Source of the DNA: Panorpa germanica
Taxonomy: Eukaryota; Arthropoda; Insecta; Mecoptera; Panorpidae
DNA: 64,000 nucleotides
NCBI GenBank assembly: GCA_963678705.1
Contig: OY783205.1
Span: forward strand, 25,101,034-25,165,033
Direction of reading: 5' to 3'
A program made the translations under genes and the position numbers. The stretch's first letter is position 1; each line of letters starts with the position of its first letter. The notes below the pieces were generated by a model that had not been told where the DNA came from, made no database searches, and saw only the letters and a list, made by a program, of their open reading frames with translations. Shown piece by piece: positions 1-12,589 of this stretch.

Positions 1-1223
1 TCATATCATTACTACATATTTTAAATTGTTAAAAAAATATCTCGTTTGGAGTAAAGAATTATCTACTTTTAAATCATATTGTAGACAATAACGTACTTAA
101 CTTTTATTTCATCCACATCAAACATCAAAACAGACTTACCTCAAATACTTAAAGATCCAGAAGTTTCATCCAGCTTCAACAAGTTTCACTAAATTTAATT
201 GTTAGGTTATATTTTAGTTTTAAATTTGGCGCATGCATTAAATATTAACATGTAAATCACTTCTTTAAAAAGGTTGGTACCTTTACTAATCCTATAATAA
301 ATAATTAGTGTTTTACTACTTAATTCAAGAAGCAACACGTTTTTCTTTTATGGTAAATTATCTACTAAATAAAATTTGGAAATAGGAGCATTTCAGAAAT
401 ATGTAAATTAATGCTGTTGACATGCAGCACTAGCCAACATTGATATGCACTGTCTATAATATAACCTAACTTGCACTGTCACAACACTATTAATTATAAA
501 ATGTACAAAGTTTCCTAGTAGTTAATATAACTTAGTAATTAATTAAACATAGCTACAATAAATCATTTAAAACAAACAAAACCTTAAAGTTTCACAGACA
601 TTACACTTTACACTGCACCTGTCACACGACACTTGTTTCATCTTACAACTTATTTAATTTATTGTCCACATGAAACTTATTATTTTAATGCGTTTATAGT
701 TAATTAGTGTTCAATATAAAACACATTTTATATTAATTACTTTAATATTTTGTACAAGAATTGTGTTTAAAAATGTAGTACGTTCACACAAACAAGTTTT
801 AACACCGCGCCACGAATTGCACTGTGGGTCTTCTGTGTTTTTGTTTAATTCAATCTAATGACCAACGCCATCTGTCCTGCAGTAAACGTAGTTTTATAAT
901 GGATAATAAAATATAAATTAATTAAAATCAAATAAAATTTAAACGACACAGAATGTGAGATACAGATTTAGAAATTAGTTAAAGAATCTTATACTGGACA
1001 GATTTATTAGTTTACATTTTTATAGTTACGTTTTCTGAACTTTATGTAAATCCTTTGTAGTATTTATATAGTTTTAAGTTTGAATTTGCATACTACATAC
1101 TTTAAAGTGTATGCAACATAATCTATTTTTTTGAAACATGACATATGGGTTGTTATACATATTCAAAACATTAAATAATTTGTCAAAACCCGTTGGTGTT
1201 AACGTGTTTTGTTCTTGTTCCAG
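1..1223. other. non-coding sequence, probable upstream intron of the ANKRD6-like gene
   Basis: AT-rich sequence with no recognised exon. The first coding exon seen at 1224 opens directly after a splice acceptor and has no start codon, so this stretch is most simply an intron. The true first exon lies further left or is too short to see here. No repeat family defined elsewhere in the window was found in it. Confidence 0.5.
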
Positions 1224-4200
1224 GGTATCGCGCTGTTGGAGGCCGCTGCGGGCGGTCATGAGGTACCGCTGTCCGCCATGTTGTCTCGAGGTATCGATCC
1301 CAGCGCCAAGGATCCACAGGTAACGACATTATTCTTAACTAATTTACTTTTGAAATTCTACTTAGTTTTTCTTCGTATACTTTTCACACTACTTCAATCA
1401 GTACTGAGGGGATGGGGGGAAATATCTCCGAGGTGTGACAAGATGTGATCAGGAATTTTTATTTTTAAATATTTCTAGCATGGCAACACTGCTCTGCATG
1501 AGGCGGCATGGCGAGGTCATAGTAAATGTGTCAAATTACTTTGTGAAGGAGGCGCTCCTCTTGATGCACGAAATCTTGGAGGATTCTGTCCGTTACATTT
1601 GGCTGCTCAAAATGGTCATAATCAAAGTGTTCGAGAAATACTATTAGCAGGAGCCGACCCAGATCTTCAAAATAACGTAAGATAATAAAATGGGCTTGTG
1701 TCCTATGTCTCAATTTCTATAAAAGTGTACTATATATTGATAAAGTTGGTTACTAGAACCTCAAATGTTCAATTATTTTTTAGGAGATATTTACAATTAA
1801 AAAAGTCATTTTGTTTCTTTAATTATTAAAGGGATTCAACGTTGTACAACACTCCAAATGCATTTGATCTCACAACCGCTAGTTGCTATCTCTTTTATAC
1901 AACAGAGCGTAAAAGAGATATATTCTTGACAGAGTTTACAGGTTACCAACCTTACAGCTCATAAATCTCTGCTATATGTATTTATATATCAAAATATCAA
2001 ATATTATTTACAGCCATTTCAAGGAACAATCAAATTTCAATATTATGTCTGCCTTAGCAGGGTTAAATAAAATAAAAACTTATTATTCTTTGACTTGACT
2101 TGATTATTTCGACTACCAACAGCTACAAAACATTACCACAGCACTGACATAATCAACAAATAACTGACGTTAAAATGCATTTCACGTCATACAAATTTGG
2201 CCGAACATTTCTAGCGCGAAAACTACAATTCAAATTTTTAGTTGCTATATCTCCGTCAACATTTAGATATTTAATAAAATAGACATGCCAATACACATTT
2301 ATTAACATCAATTTCAATCAACAATTGAAAAATCGACCACTACATTAAATATTTTTTGTAAACTATTTGTTTAGCGGGATACATAAAGATTCCTTTAAAA
2401 CGATTATTCTAATTATGTTTAATAAAGGTAATTCATAAACATTTATTATTTAATTTATGTGGAATGTTCGAAATAAAGTATATTTAATTATCCGTAACTT
2501 ATTTAAAATCGTCTAACTTCAAAGAATACGTAATTGCTCTTGATTAATCAATTGGAAATGCATTTTAGTTATATGTTGCATATCTAAATGATTCTACAGC
2601 TCTGAAGTTAGCGAAAAGTTCGAAAATGAGCAGCACTAGTAATGTCAAATTAACATTCGCGCTAATGACTATACACTTGTTGGATTTAATATGCTTTCTA
2701 TTTAAATAAATAACAGCAAAAACTGAATTCTGATTTTTTTTGTGTTTTCAGTATGGCGACACTGCCCTCCACACAGCTTGTAGATATGGTCACGCTGGTG
2801 CAACCAGAATTCTCTTATCCGCACACTGCAAATCTTCAAAAGTAAATTTAAATGGAGATACAGCCTTGCATATAGCTAGTGCAATGGGAAGAAGAAAATT
2901 ATCAAGAATTTTATTAGGAGCTGATTGTGATATAAATATACGGAATGCACAGGTATTGTAACCAAATTTACGTAGCAATTCATATTTAGAAGTAGATGGT
3001 ACATAACTATATTCAGGTTCAATACTCGTATTTAACGAAGTCGAATTCGTTATGAATTCATCAATAAACTTATGAAAAACTCTTCGTTTTTTAATGTACA
3101 TTTATGTTTCAGGGCGAAACCGCGAGAGACATAGCAGATCGCAAAGGTCTTCTAGAAATTATAGAAATCATAGATGCGCCAGTAACAAGTCAATCACGAA
3201 ATTCAAAAGAAGAATCAAAATCAAAAAAAAAATCCAAAAAAAATAAAACCGTTGAAAATATACCAAACACAAATCTTCATCAACCGAACGACCTGAAAGA
3301 TCGAAAGAAATTAAAGAACGTACGTTTTGAACCAGGTTCCGGCAAAAAGTGGTCACCCTATGGTTGTCATTACTTCCCAGATCCCAATAGCTTCCCAAAA
3401 CCAAAATTGGATAGCTTACCAACAGAACCTTTAGGAAAAGGAGAGCAGTACTTCTTAGATCTAGCTGGAAATATATGCAAAGGACCTGTAGGAGTTGGTC
3501 ACACGTGCTACTGTGCTCCATTCTTCAAACATTTGGAAGATCGTATGTCAAGCAACAGAAGAAGTATGAAGAAGTATATTGATAAAACAGCGGAGAAAAT
3601 AGATTTAAAAGTTGCTGAGTTGGCGCATAAAACAGATGGAAGAATTAACGAATTGACGAAATGTGTGGTAGCGGAAAGAGCGAAATGCCAAGAACGGCAT
3701 CTTCATTTAGAGCAGTGGTTGATGAGGGGTCGCTTCAGAGCTTCGGAAGGCCCAAGAAAACGACCACAAGTTGCGACAATGAGCAGATCGAAAAGTTTGG
3801 AATTATTGGACAATGTAGAAACAGTTTTAGTTCATGCCGATAACTTAGGCAGAACTATGAACGAACAAAACGTATCAAAAAGTGTCGATATGTTGGATGT
3901 TGATACAGAAATTGGTGAAGAGAAAATTTCTTTCCATGATAATCGCAAATCCATCGATTATGGCATTGATGATATTGGAAGACACAGTGATATATCAACC
4001 AAGAGCTCTGATTTAAAAGGTAAGATGTTAGACAGGGATAGAGCAACTATGTTATCCGACTATTATAGTTCTGAAGCTATTAACAACGCAAAAGAAAGTT
4101 TAAATGATGCATACACAAAAGTACAAAAATTAAGAAGCCTTGCTTCTAAAAGTGAACATACTATTACTGAGGATCCTCAAAAAAGTACAAAAGTTCAAAT

Positions 4201-5773
4201 GACGAGGAAGGAAAAACAATCTCCCAAAAATATTTATAACATAGAAGAACATAAAATAACTAAAATATTTGATAAGGAAACCGATGATTTAAGCCAATCT
4301 TTAGATTTGTACGAATCTCAATTAGAGTTGTCTAAATTAGATTGTGATTTAAATTCGTCATTCCCGCCAAGTTTGAAAACTAACTTGTTAAGAAAATCAA
4401 TGAATGACGTGAAAGCTAAACGTATTCTTAATAATAACATTGCAGTTGTGGAGGAGTTGAGAAGTAGTATAGAACAAAAGAAAATAGAGAGACTGAAGGT
4501 TCACAAATCACCAATTAAGATAGAAAATATGCAAGAAAGTAAACCACAACTTCAAGTAATTCAGGAACAAGAATCACCAGAAATAAAAGAAGGAGAAGCA
4601 GGAGAATTGTTGAATCAACAAAGTGAGATGATAACTTTAAAAAGAAAAAGTGTCCACGAAATAATAGCGCAATTACAAGGCGAACCGAATCCAACTTCAA
4701 TTCAATCTAATGAACAAACGAAACCAACTTCAGAATGGAATGAAAATGATGAAGATTCAGAAAGTAGTGATGATGAACCAGAACAAATAAACCAACAGTA
4801 TTACAAGACTACCAACATTACAAATCAATCACAAAACTATGAAAATATATTACCAACTTCAAACAGTACATGTGTTAAACCAATTTCAAATCATTACTCA
4901 AATCAAAACTTTAAATTAATAGATACAAGAAATTTAATACCAAAAGATGCATATTTTCATGATAGACCAAATAAAAATAGACCTTATATGGAAACACATT
5001 TTAATTATCAAACTCAGCAATACCAACATCCAGTTGCAGTGTATCCAAACGTACAACAAAATCATCCGTTAGGAAATATACAAAGTACCAATATTCCAAG
5101 AATAAATTTCCCTAATTCTGGTGGTTATTTAGGGAAACCCCAGCCAACTGCAAGAAGCAGACAAAGTTTATATAATACAAATATGGATCTAAATTTAAAT
5201 AGTGATAATGTTGATCCGTCAAAATTGGCGGGCCATTTAAATTATAATCGAGATAATGTAGGAAATATGAACAATTATCGACATTCTGAACTACAGCAAC
5301 ATTTGTATCAAACAAATCCTGCTGGGTTGTCGAATTTGGACTTAGAAATTACACAATTACAATCGCAATTAGCGAGGAATTTTACGATAGCCCAAGTTTC
5401 GAAACAAAATGTGGGTTATCCTAGTAATAGGGATCTTCGGATGCATAGTCCCAACTACAGTCCCTCAGATAGAGACCTTCATAATGATTCTGGATACAGC
5501 ACTAAAATTTACGGAAGTTCGCAAGGTCCTTCTCCCAGCTTATCAGGGGGACAATTGGAGAACGAACATTCGGGTAACAGATTGACAAATATGATTAATT
5601 CCGCGTTTAAAGGGAAACCAAATGGACATGTAATACAAAGAGATAGTTACAAAATACCAGTTACGCAGAATAATGGACATGCCATGCAAATTGGATTAGA
5701 ATGTGAGGCTAACAAAAGTAGTAACTCTATAATCCGATCACAGTCTAATATTGGTGCGTCCAGTTTAGTTTAA
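1224..5773 (+). CDS. ANKRD6: ANKRD6/Diversin (Diego)-like ankyrin repeat protein, 5' partial
   Basis: Four exons read by splice sites: 1224-1319, 1479-1676, 2752-2952 and 3113-5773, all phase 0, at least 1,051 residues. The first exon follows a CAG acceptor, so the start codon is upstream. Residues 1 to about 190 form ankyrin repeats (HGNTALHEAAWRGH, YGDTALHTACRYGH, NGDTALHIASAMGR). After a Lys-rich stretch comes a conserved block (SPYGCHYFPDP, then GEQYFLDLAGNI and GHTCYCAPFF) and a predicted coiled coil. The rest of the 2.66-kb last exon is polar, low-complexity and Asn/Gln/Ser-rich. In ANKRD6/Diversin and fly Diego, ankyrin repeats plus a central Cys-containing block and coiled coil act in Dishevelled-linked planar polarity and Wnt signalling. 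The role here is inferred from that family. A poly(A) signal AATAAA lies at 5941. Intron 2 carries a MITE-A copy starting 12 bp after the donor. Confidence 0.75.
1689..2343 (+). mobile_element. MITE-A copy 1
   Basis: Starts with the family terminus AATGGGCTTGTGTCCT and follows the consensus shared by all MITE-A copies here. It lacks the last ~20 bp, including the right terminal inverted repeat. It carries an extra internal stretch (CGCTAGTTGCTATCTC region) shared only with copy 5. It sits in intron 2 of the ANKRD6-like gene, just after the splice donor. Confidence 0.85.
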
Positions 5774-6171
5774 AAAAGGTTCTTTCTTATATTATGTATA
5801 AATTATTATATGTGATTATTGTTTATAGTATTTGTGTTAATTTTAGATATTTTTAAAACAAAATTGTTGATAGATTTATTAAGTTTATGACATGAAAACT
5901 GCCGTTTTAGATTATTTTATATTTTATGTACCTACCTTATAATAAAATTTTTAAATAAAATATATATTTTTTTTTAAGTTCATTCCTTACTGTACTATAT
6001 TTCTGTACATACGATTGTCTCTATCACAGAAATGCACCTCAATATTAGCTTAAATTTTGGAATCAAACATTCCGCATATACTGAAATTCAGTCGTAATTA
6101 AAAATTCTCTTTTTGATACAAGTAGGCCTAGTTTTCTATTACGGATATTTCAAAAGTACGCAATTTATAAA
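5774..6171. other. 3' UTR of ANKRD6-like gene and short intergenic gap
   Basis: Contains AATAAA at 5941-5946 as the likely poly(A) signal of the upstream gene. The rest, up to the ATG at 6172, must hold the promoter of the next gene. No TATA box or repeat is recognised. Confidence 0.5.
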
Positions 6172-7326
6172 ATGTCAACATTTTCTATAATTTTTATGTT
6201 GTTTTCATTTGGTGTTTTAATTGGTTTTACAACTTTGTGCTTAATAAACTTTCGAGTAGCAAACAAGTCAATCGCATTTACCATTAAAGAAAATAACTAC
6301 GATATTCTATCACTGGGAGAAATAACCAAATTCGCCGTTGAAATGGAAGGTTCTATAGCAAATATCAAAGACATAGAGAAGTCCTCCATCAGTGAAAATG
6401 ACAAAATATATCTTGCTATATCTGTCTGTGGAATAAAAGTAGAAGAAGCAATAATCGCAATAAAGTCTGCTGTCTTGTTCTCCAATGATTTTACATTGCA
6501 CTTTATAATTTTAGCAGAAAGCTATCATGAAAATATTACTAATTTACTAAATGATCTTCAAGACCGGAGAACTTTTTATTTTACTCTCATTAAACCAAAT
6601 TTAACAAATACTGAAGAACGTTTGTATAAGTACTGCTTATCAACAAAACTATTCCTACCATCGCTTTTACCTAATATAGATTCGGTAATTTATATAGAAT
6701 CAAATTCAGTATTTCTAGGCCCACCATCTTTATTGTGGTTCCAGTTATCAATGTTTGTAGATACAGAAATTTTGGGAATATGTCTTGATGATAAGTACTC
6801 AGATAGAGAACCTGTTTTAAAATCATTAACGAAATATGATGCAGGTGTTAATACAGGAGTTATATTAATGAATTTAACTCGAATGCGAGAATTTAATTGG
6901 ACCCAAAACGTACACGCTTTGTACCATAAAATTAAAGCTAAATATTTAAAATCACCAGAGACTGTTCTTATAAATTATCTGTATTTTAAAAATCCAAACA
7001 AAATACGTTTATTGTCTTGTCTTTTTAACTTTAGGAAAACTCATTGTACCGTTCTAGATAAATGTGACGTCAATCAAAATCAAGAGCCCAAAATAATGGG
7101 TGTACAGGAAAATCAAGGTATCATTATTCTTCGATTATATCCGGAAAAATATTTTATAGATATTCAACCAGCTTTTGGTACCATTTATATGATGATTCAT
7201 GACTACCAATTGGATCAAGAACCTAATAGAACAGCTTTGGAAATTCTTGAAAGATTTAGACACGAAAGCCCCTGTGCTGTTGAATACTATCTTAATACTG
7301 CAAAAATTAAGATAATACACAAATAA
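6172..7326 (+). CDS. GXYLT-like type II glycosyltransferase, intronless, DxD lost
   Basis: One uninterrupted 384-residue reading frame. Residues ~4-25 form a single hydrophobic segment behind a short cytoplasmic tail, as in type II Golgi enzymes. The body aligns by eye with glucoside xylosyltransferases (GXYLT1/2; fly Shams), which add xylose to O-glucose on Notch EGF repeats: KLFLPSLLPNIDSVIYIES, YDAGVNTGVILMNLTRMREF and the C-terminal IQPAFGTIY. Three expected active-site features are changed. The DxD motif is ESN (about residues 178-180), the GDQD-type segment reads SPETVLIN, and the HGN motif near the C-terminus reads LRLYPEK. Membrane topology and fold look intact but sugar-nucleotide binding is doubtful. 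The lack of introns suggests a retrocopy. AATAAA lies at 7341. It may be a pseudoenzyme under selection or a recent relic with its frame not yet broken. Confidence 0.7.
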   Translation: MSTFSIIFMLFSFGVLIGFTTLCLINFRVANKSIAFTIKENNYDILSLGEITKFAVEMEGSIANIKDIEKSSISENDKIYLAISVCGIKVEEAIIAIKSAVLFSNDFTLHFIILAESYHENITNLLNDLQDRRTFYFTLIKPNLTNTEERLYKYCLSTKLFLPSLLPNIDSVIYIESNSVFLGPPSLLWFQLSMFVDTEILGICLDDKYSDREPVLKSLTKYDAGVNTGVILMNLTRMREFNWTQNVHALYHKIKAKYLKSPETVLINYLYFKNPNKIRLLSCLFNFRKTHCTVLDKCDVNQNQEPKIMGVQENQGIIILRLYPEKYFIDIQPAFGTIYMMIHDYQLDQEPNRTALEILERFRHESPCAVEYYLNTAKIKIIHK

Positions 7327-7382
7327 TACTGTATAATTAAATAAATAAACCATTTGTATGAAAGTTTTCATTATTTGTTTAA

Positions 7383-8085
7383 TACGAGGCATGTTTTTTA
7401 AGTAAGTACCGTTTTGCGTTTCCGCCTTTGCAGCGCTACGGTCGGCGTTCCGCGCATGCGCGCTGGTTACCTACATCTCTTGTCTACGCACTGACGCCAT
7501 TACAGTCTGATTCTTCATTGTATACGTTGTTTACTGAGTGTTTAAGATGCCTCCGACAATCGTAAGTCCCGCCGATTGTGAAGTACGGGCTGTTATACGA
7601 TTTCTTAGTGCTAAAGGCGTAAAACCGATCGATATTCATCGTGAGATCTGTGAAGTTTACGGACAAAACATTATGAGTGATGGAATGGTAAGGAAATGGG
7701 TGAGAGCATTTAAAGATGGCCGCACAAATGTGCATGATGAAGAACGGAGTGGGCGTCCTTCGGTCTTTAATGAAGATTTTGTGCAGAAAGTGGAAGAAAA
7801 GGTGAGAGAAAACAGACGCTTTACAATTTCATCAATGTGCGACTGGTTTCCTCAATATTCAATAACAGTTGTGATACAGTGGTTAACAAGTCAGGCGGCA
7901 GAATTTTATGAGGAGGGTATTCAAAAACTGGTGCAACGTTATGACAAGTGCCTCAATATTCACGGAAATTATGTAGAAAAGTAGATTAAGGTACAGGCTT
8001 TCATGTAAAAATAAAATTATTGCGATATCTTTGCACGTCTTTTTTTAATTCCAAAACGGTACTTACTTAAAAAACACGCCTCGTA
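7383..8085 (+). mobile_element. internally deleted mariner element
   Basis: The ends are inverted repeats of about 30 bp (TACGAGGCATGTTTTTTAAG at the left; the right end is its complement with one or two changes) flanked by TA on both sides, as expected for mariner/Tc1 target duplication. The total of ~0.7 kb is about half of a normal ~1.3-kb mariner, so roughly 0.6 kb is missing from the middle. It lies 56 bp after the stop codon of the GXYLT-like gene and downstream of its AATAAA. Confidence 0.92.
7547..7984 (+). pseudogene. mariner transposase remnant, in-frame internal deletion
   Basis: A 145-residue open frame starting at ATG 7547 (MPPTIVSP). Residues 1 to ~110 are the N-terminal helix-turn-helix DNA-binding region of mariner transposase (VRKWVRAFKDGRTNVHDEE, SGRPSV). 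After about residue 105 it jumps to the family C-terminus (FYEEGIQKLVQRYDKCLN, ending NYVEK). The segment with all three catalytic aspartates is gone, so it cannot catalyse transposition. The deletion keeps the frame, so a protein with DNA-binding helices could still be made if the element is transcribed. Confidence 0.88.
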
Positions 8086-8369
8086 TATTTTCGTTGGGAA
8101 ACGTTGTAAGTAATGAATCTAATAACGTGAAACTTACACAGATTATATTACGTTGCCTTCAATTTAGGCGTAGTATTTGTCTATAAATATACTATTTTGA
8201 ATTTAAAAAATAATCCTACTTTAACAGAATTTTCTATGGATTACCACTGGTCTTTCACTGAACTCTCATATGTATCTACCCCAAAAGTACAGCAGCTTAA
8301 ACGCTGATTAAGAACACAAATTAATATTTAGGTATTTATTGTTAGATTATAACTACAGCAGGTGATTCT
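8086..8369. other. short intergenic gap, 3' side of CDK5RAP1
   Basis: AT-rich spacer between the mariner and the stop codon of the minus-strand gene. It holds TTTATT at 8335-8340, which is AATAAA on the minus strand and the likely poly(A) signal of CDK5RAP1. Confidence 0.55.
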
Positions 8370-11300
8370 TTAAGCAAACATATTATTAGAATAATATTCA
8401 GTCAACGTCGTATGATAAAGAGGAATTCCTTTCAAAACCTGAGAATTAGTGTCAGTTATTTTAACTACAATAAAATCTCCAGGTCGAATATCTCTTTTGG
8501 GAATATTAACTGCAGTCGCTACATTATTGACTAGTTTAACATTATTTTCAAATTCTAAATTTGATGATTTAGCAATTGGTATCGGTGCTATTGAAAATAT
8601 TACTTTAATATTGGCATCATTGCGCCCATAAAAATCAATTTGAGATCTTTTACTAGGCTGAAATAAAATTTAATTTGTTATTCTTGTTTTTCTTTTAATT
8701 TAAATTTGTTATGAATATATTTACCCCTTCCACCATAACAAGTTGCTCTTCTCCTAAATATTCTTTCATAAGATGCTCTGCTCCTGATCTGTACGTCTGT
8801 ACCATCCTCCTTAAGCGACGACCTTTTTCTTCTTCAGGAACATCGTCTGAATAACGCCGATGTGCAGTTGTTTTCTGCAAAAGTTTAAAAATTGAGGGTT
8901 AGGTTATATATAACAGAATTAAAACTAAATCTATGAATTAAACAATGATTTCGATAAAAATTCATATACACTTCGTCAGTAATTTACAGATGAGTAATGC
9001 GCCTAAATTGATTGCAACACAGAATACTCTGAATTTTACATATATGTAAAATACATACCTCTCTCATACTATATGCAAATAAAAACGCAACGTGATATTT
9101 GACTTGTTCCATAAGGGTTAGAGTCTCAACGAAATCATCTTCAGTTTCACCACAAAAACCACAAATGAAATCGCTGGATAAAGCCAGACCTGGAAGAGTC
9201 GATCGGGCGTGTTTCACAAGCTCTATGTATGCTGAAATTGATTGTTTTAATTAATTTAAAAAACAAAAACAAAGTATTCAAACATATATAACAAATATAA
9301 ATAAATAGAGATATATAAGAATCACTAAACAAATTTATAAAAACCACGAAACAATAATGTTGCTTGCAATAAATATTTAATAAGTTAGTAAGTTTAATTA
9401 AATTGATTAAATAATAAATTGTAAATTATTACCTTCTCTAGAGTATCCACGTCTCATGCGGTCTAATACTAATGAGCTGAAAATAAACCACATAATGTAA
9501 AAAAATATCGGTACATAAATACTGCAATAATCAGAGATGTGCACAAATGCTTTTCAAAAGCATTTAAATACAAAATGCAAATACCTCGTTATTTTCCTAT
9601 TTCAAATACAAAATAAAAAATAAATTTCATGTTAATATTTAAATACAAAATATTTTTTTTTTAAAATACGTATTTTAAAAATACTTTTGAGAAAATAGAA
9701 TACTCTTTATGTTACTAATATAAATGTTATTTTTTTAATAATTATGAGAATTTACATAAAATATATATGTTATGGATTTTAATACCACTATTTGTTCAAA
9801 TAATTTGTCTTTCATTTTTCGCCGATGGAATTTTTTTTATTTTATAGAAGGATAAAGTATTTATATGTAGTTGGGGTAGTTTAGGGATTAAAGCGAACAT
9901 ATATATTTCAGTAAGGAATGTAGTGGAGTGATTGTCTTGTAATAAAACATATAATGAAAGAGAAACTATGATAAACAAATTTAGGTAAACGAAAATCAGA
10001 TGTCTTATGGAGAGGTAACGGGAAGGATAATAAAATAATAGGCACATTTATCATTTTAAATTGTGCAGATACTTTTTAGATCATAGATGCTGATAATATT
10101 GGTGAGGTTTTAAGTTTATATTAAAAAAATAATGTTTACTGATTAACACTATGAATTAACAAAAATGAAAAAAGTATTTTGTATTTTCCAAATAGAAAAT
10201 AGGTTTATAAAAGTTTTCAAATAAAATAAAAAATTCTATACTCTTAAAAGATATTTAAATAAAAAATAGAAAATAGGTATTTACTATTTTGTATTTGCAT
10301 TTTGAGTATATGTATTTGAAAAATGCACATACCTCGTAATAATAATAAATTACAATAAGAAATAATGACAATTATAAACGTTGAATCATACCTTCCAGAT
10401 TGAGCCGGTAAATGCAAACTACGACAAATATTTCTATGATCTCTAATGACATGAAGAACCTAAAACAAATATTCACAAAATTTAAATATTAAATTTAATT
10501 TGAAATTCATATTAGTGATCACTTAGATATCAAGAATACAAACTTCATCAGGAAAATCTTTAGGATGCGGCGAAGTAAATCTAATTCTAACTTCAGGAAC
10601 TTCTTCAGCAACTCTATGTAATAATTCCGCAAATCTTTGACCCCCTTTTTTCTTTTTATAAACTGTTTTAAAACCTTGCACTAAATTTGTTTCTGCGACA
10701 ACATGAGACTTTGTAGATAAATCTCTATAACTATTAACATTTTGTCCTATAATTTACAAAATTTGTATTATTGCATATAAACAGAAATTAATTTAAAGAA
10801 TTGAATTTAAATTTTTATTTACCTAATAAAGTAATTTCCTTTATACCGTTTTCAGAGAGCTGTTTGACTTCCTGCACTATAGAGTCCATTGGACGAGATC
10901 GTTCTCGTCCTCTAGTAAATGGAACTATACAATAAGAACACATGTTATCGCAGCCTCGCATAATAGACCTAAATTTAAACACTCATTGTTAATATACGCT
11001 CTTAACGCCTGGTGAAAGTAGAACTGCAATTATTTAAACACCAATTTATTCATAGAAAAATATGAGATTAATTTACACAAATGCTGTTGTAGACCCTTCA
11101 TTCAATCGAACAGGCATTATATCAGCGTAGGTTTCATCTAGAGAGAGTAGCACATTAGCTGCACGTGGTCCACCACGTGTTATTGCTAATAAACGTGGTA
11201 AATCCTTGTAACTGTCAGGACCAGCAACTACAAATTAATATAAATCTCTTAAAATCCTACACTACTATTTAAATTATTTGCTGTGGAGGCCAATGTGATA

Positions 11301-11978
11301 TACCTATATCTACAGATTGTTCTTTTTCAAGCAGTTGCGTCTTCAATCTCTCAGCCATACATCCAAGTATTCCAATTTGCAGAGGATTTTTACGGGCAGA
11401 TCGTGATCGCTTCATACCTGATAAATGTTTCAAGCGATGCCAGATCTAAAACAAATACAAATATAAAATAAAATATTTTTATTTTAAAATATTGTATAAG
11501 AGCTATAGCTATAAGATAATATTACCTTAGTTTCAGCTCCTTCCCTAATGGCACAAGTAATTACCAAAATAATGTCTGCTTCTTTAATATCATTGGTTTT
11601 TAAGAAACCACTGTTTTTTAAAATAGCCCATACAACTTCGGTATCATTTACATTCATTTGGCATCCATAAATTTCGAAAAATACTTTTCTATTTTCGCCC
11701 CATAAATTTAAATCTTTATTTAGATAAGGGACTTCTTCAGGATTTGTTTGAATTTTTGTAAGATCATTTTTATTAACATTTATAAAATCTTTTAACCCTG
11801 GACCAGATTTTATATTAAGTGAATTTGTTTTGCGTATTATTGAAGACGTCGGTATTGTCACTTCTGTATTTTCATGCTCTAAGTTAAGATAACATTTCGA
11901 CGTGCATAGGTTTCGTACATGTCCATTTACTCCAGCAAATAAATACCTCTTTAAAATAACTTGATTTAAAGATTTCAT
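8370..11978 (-). CDS. CDK5RAP1: CDK5RAP1, mitochondrial tRNA methylthiotransferase
   Basis: Ten exons on the minus strand: 11526-11978, 11304-11445, 11077-11227, 10823-10968, 10544-10746, 10392-10459, 9433-9476, 9059-9231, 8725-8874 and 8370-8657. All join in phase to 605 residues, normal for the family. The product is a radical-SAM enzyme that converts i6A37 to ms2i6A37 in mitochondrial tRNAs. Visible signs are the N-terminal UPF0004 domain ([13 protein letters not shown], a cluster-binding Cys), [12 protein letters not shown], the radical-SAM CxxxCxxC in [19 protein letters not shown], and a C-terminal TRAM-like segment. The chosen start (M at 11978) gives a basic presequence. An in-frame upstream start at 12038 would add 20 hydrophobic residues and is less likely. 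The intron at 9477-10391 is long and full of AT-rich repeat. The gene is divergent with PCNP. Confidence 0.93.
9532..10345. repeat. AT-rich interspersed repeat, possible hAT remnant
   Basis: Fills most of CDK5RAP1 intron 6. It opens with CAGAGATGTGCACAAATGC and contains many runs of AAATACAAAATG-like words. Near the right side similar words recur in opposite sense (TTTTGTATTTGCATTTTGAG, AAAATGCACATACC). CAGAGATGTGCA is typical of hAT termini, but the right end is not a clean match and no 8-bp duplication was found. Confidence 0.4.
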
Positions 11979-12589
11979 TATCAAAGAATCTAGAATTTGT
12001 AAAAAAAAAGAAATTATCAAAAGCAGAATCAAGAGCAAAAAAAAGTGTCACACAGAAGACTAAATATTATGCAGGCAACTTCCAGATTGTAAGAACTTAC
12101 AGTTGGTTTTGCGAAAAAGTTATGTATGTTTGAGATTGCGCATATTTATACTTAATAGAATAGATAATAATCTATTATTATATCTATTAGCTATAACAGA
12201 TTTTTTATTAACTTATTAGCATCTTATTAACTTAAGTTATACCGTTATGTATGGTATAATACTGATAATAATATCTGCCAGTAAAGTATGCCATCACATG
12301 TTTTTGAAAAAGTCGCTGTTAATCGTTAGACAAATGATTTAATGTAAGTCGCCTTCTCATAACTTTATATATCTTCTGTACTATTTCAAGACAAAGAGGC
12401 AATTGTTTTTTATTCAAACTACATATTCAATAAAAACTCTTGGTTTACATTTGAAAGTTACTAATCAAGTTATATTTAGGTTTATATTTTTGTTTACGTT
12501 GGTATGCATTATTTTATTTAGACATAGTAAATGACACCAAATGTTAAGCCTCGACGTTTATAGAATCAATAAAGTATTTTTATCAAAAG
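11979..12589. promoter_or_regulatory. shared head-to-head promoter region, CDK5RAP1 / PCNP
   Basis: 612 bp separate the two start codons on opposite strands, so both promoters must lie here. The sequence is AT-rich with no TATA box in a convincing position on either side. No CpG-rich core is visible. Confidence 0.55.
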
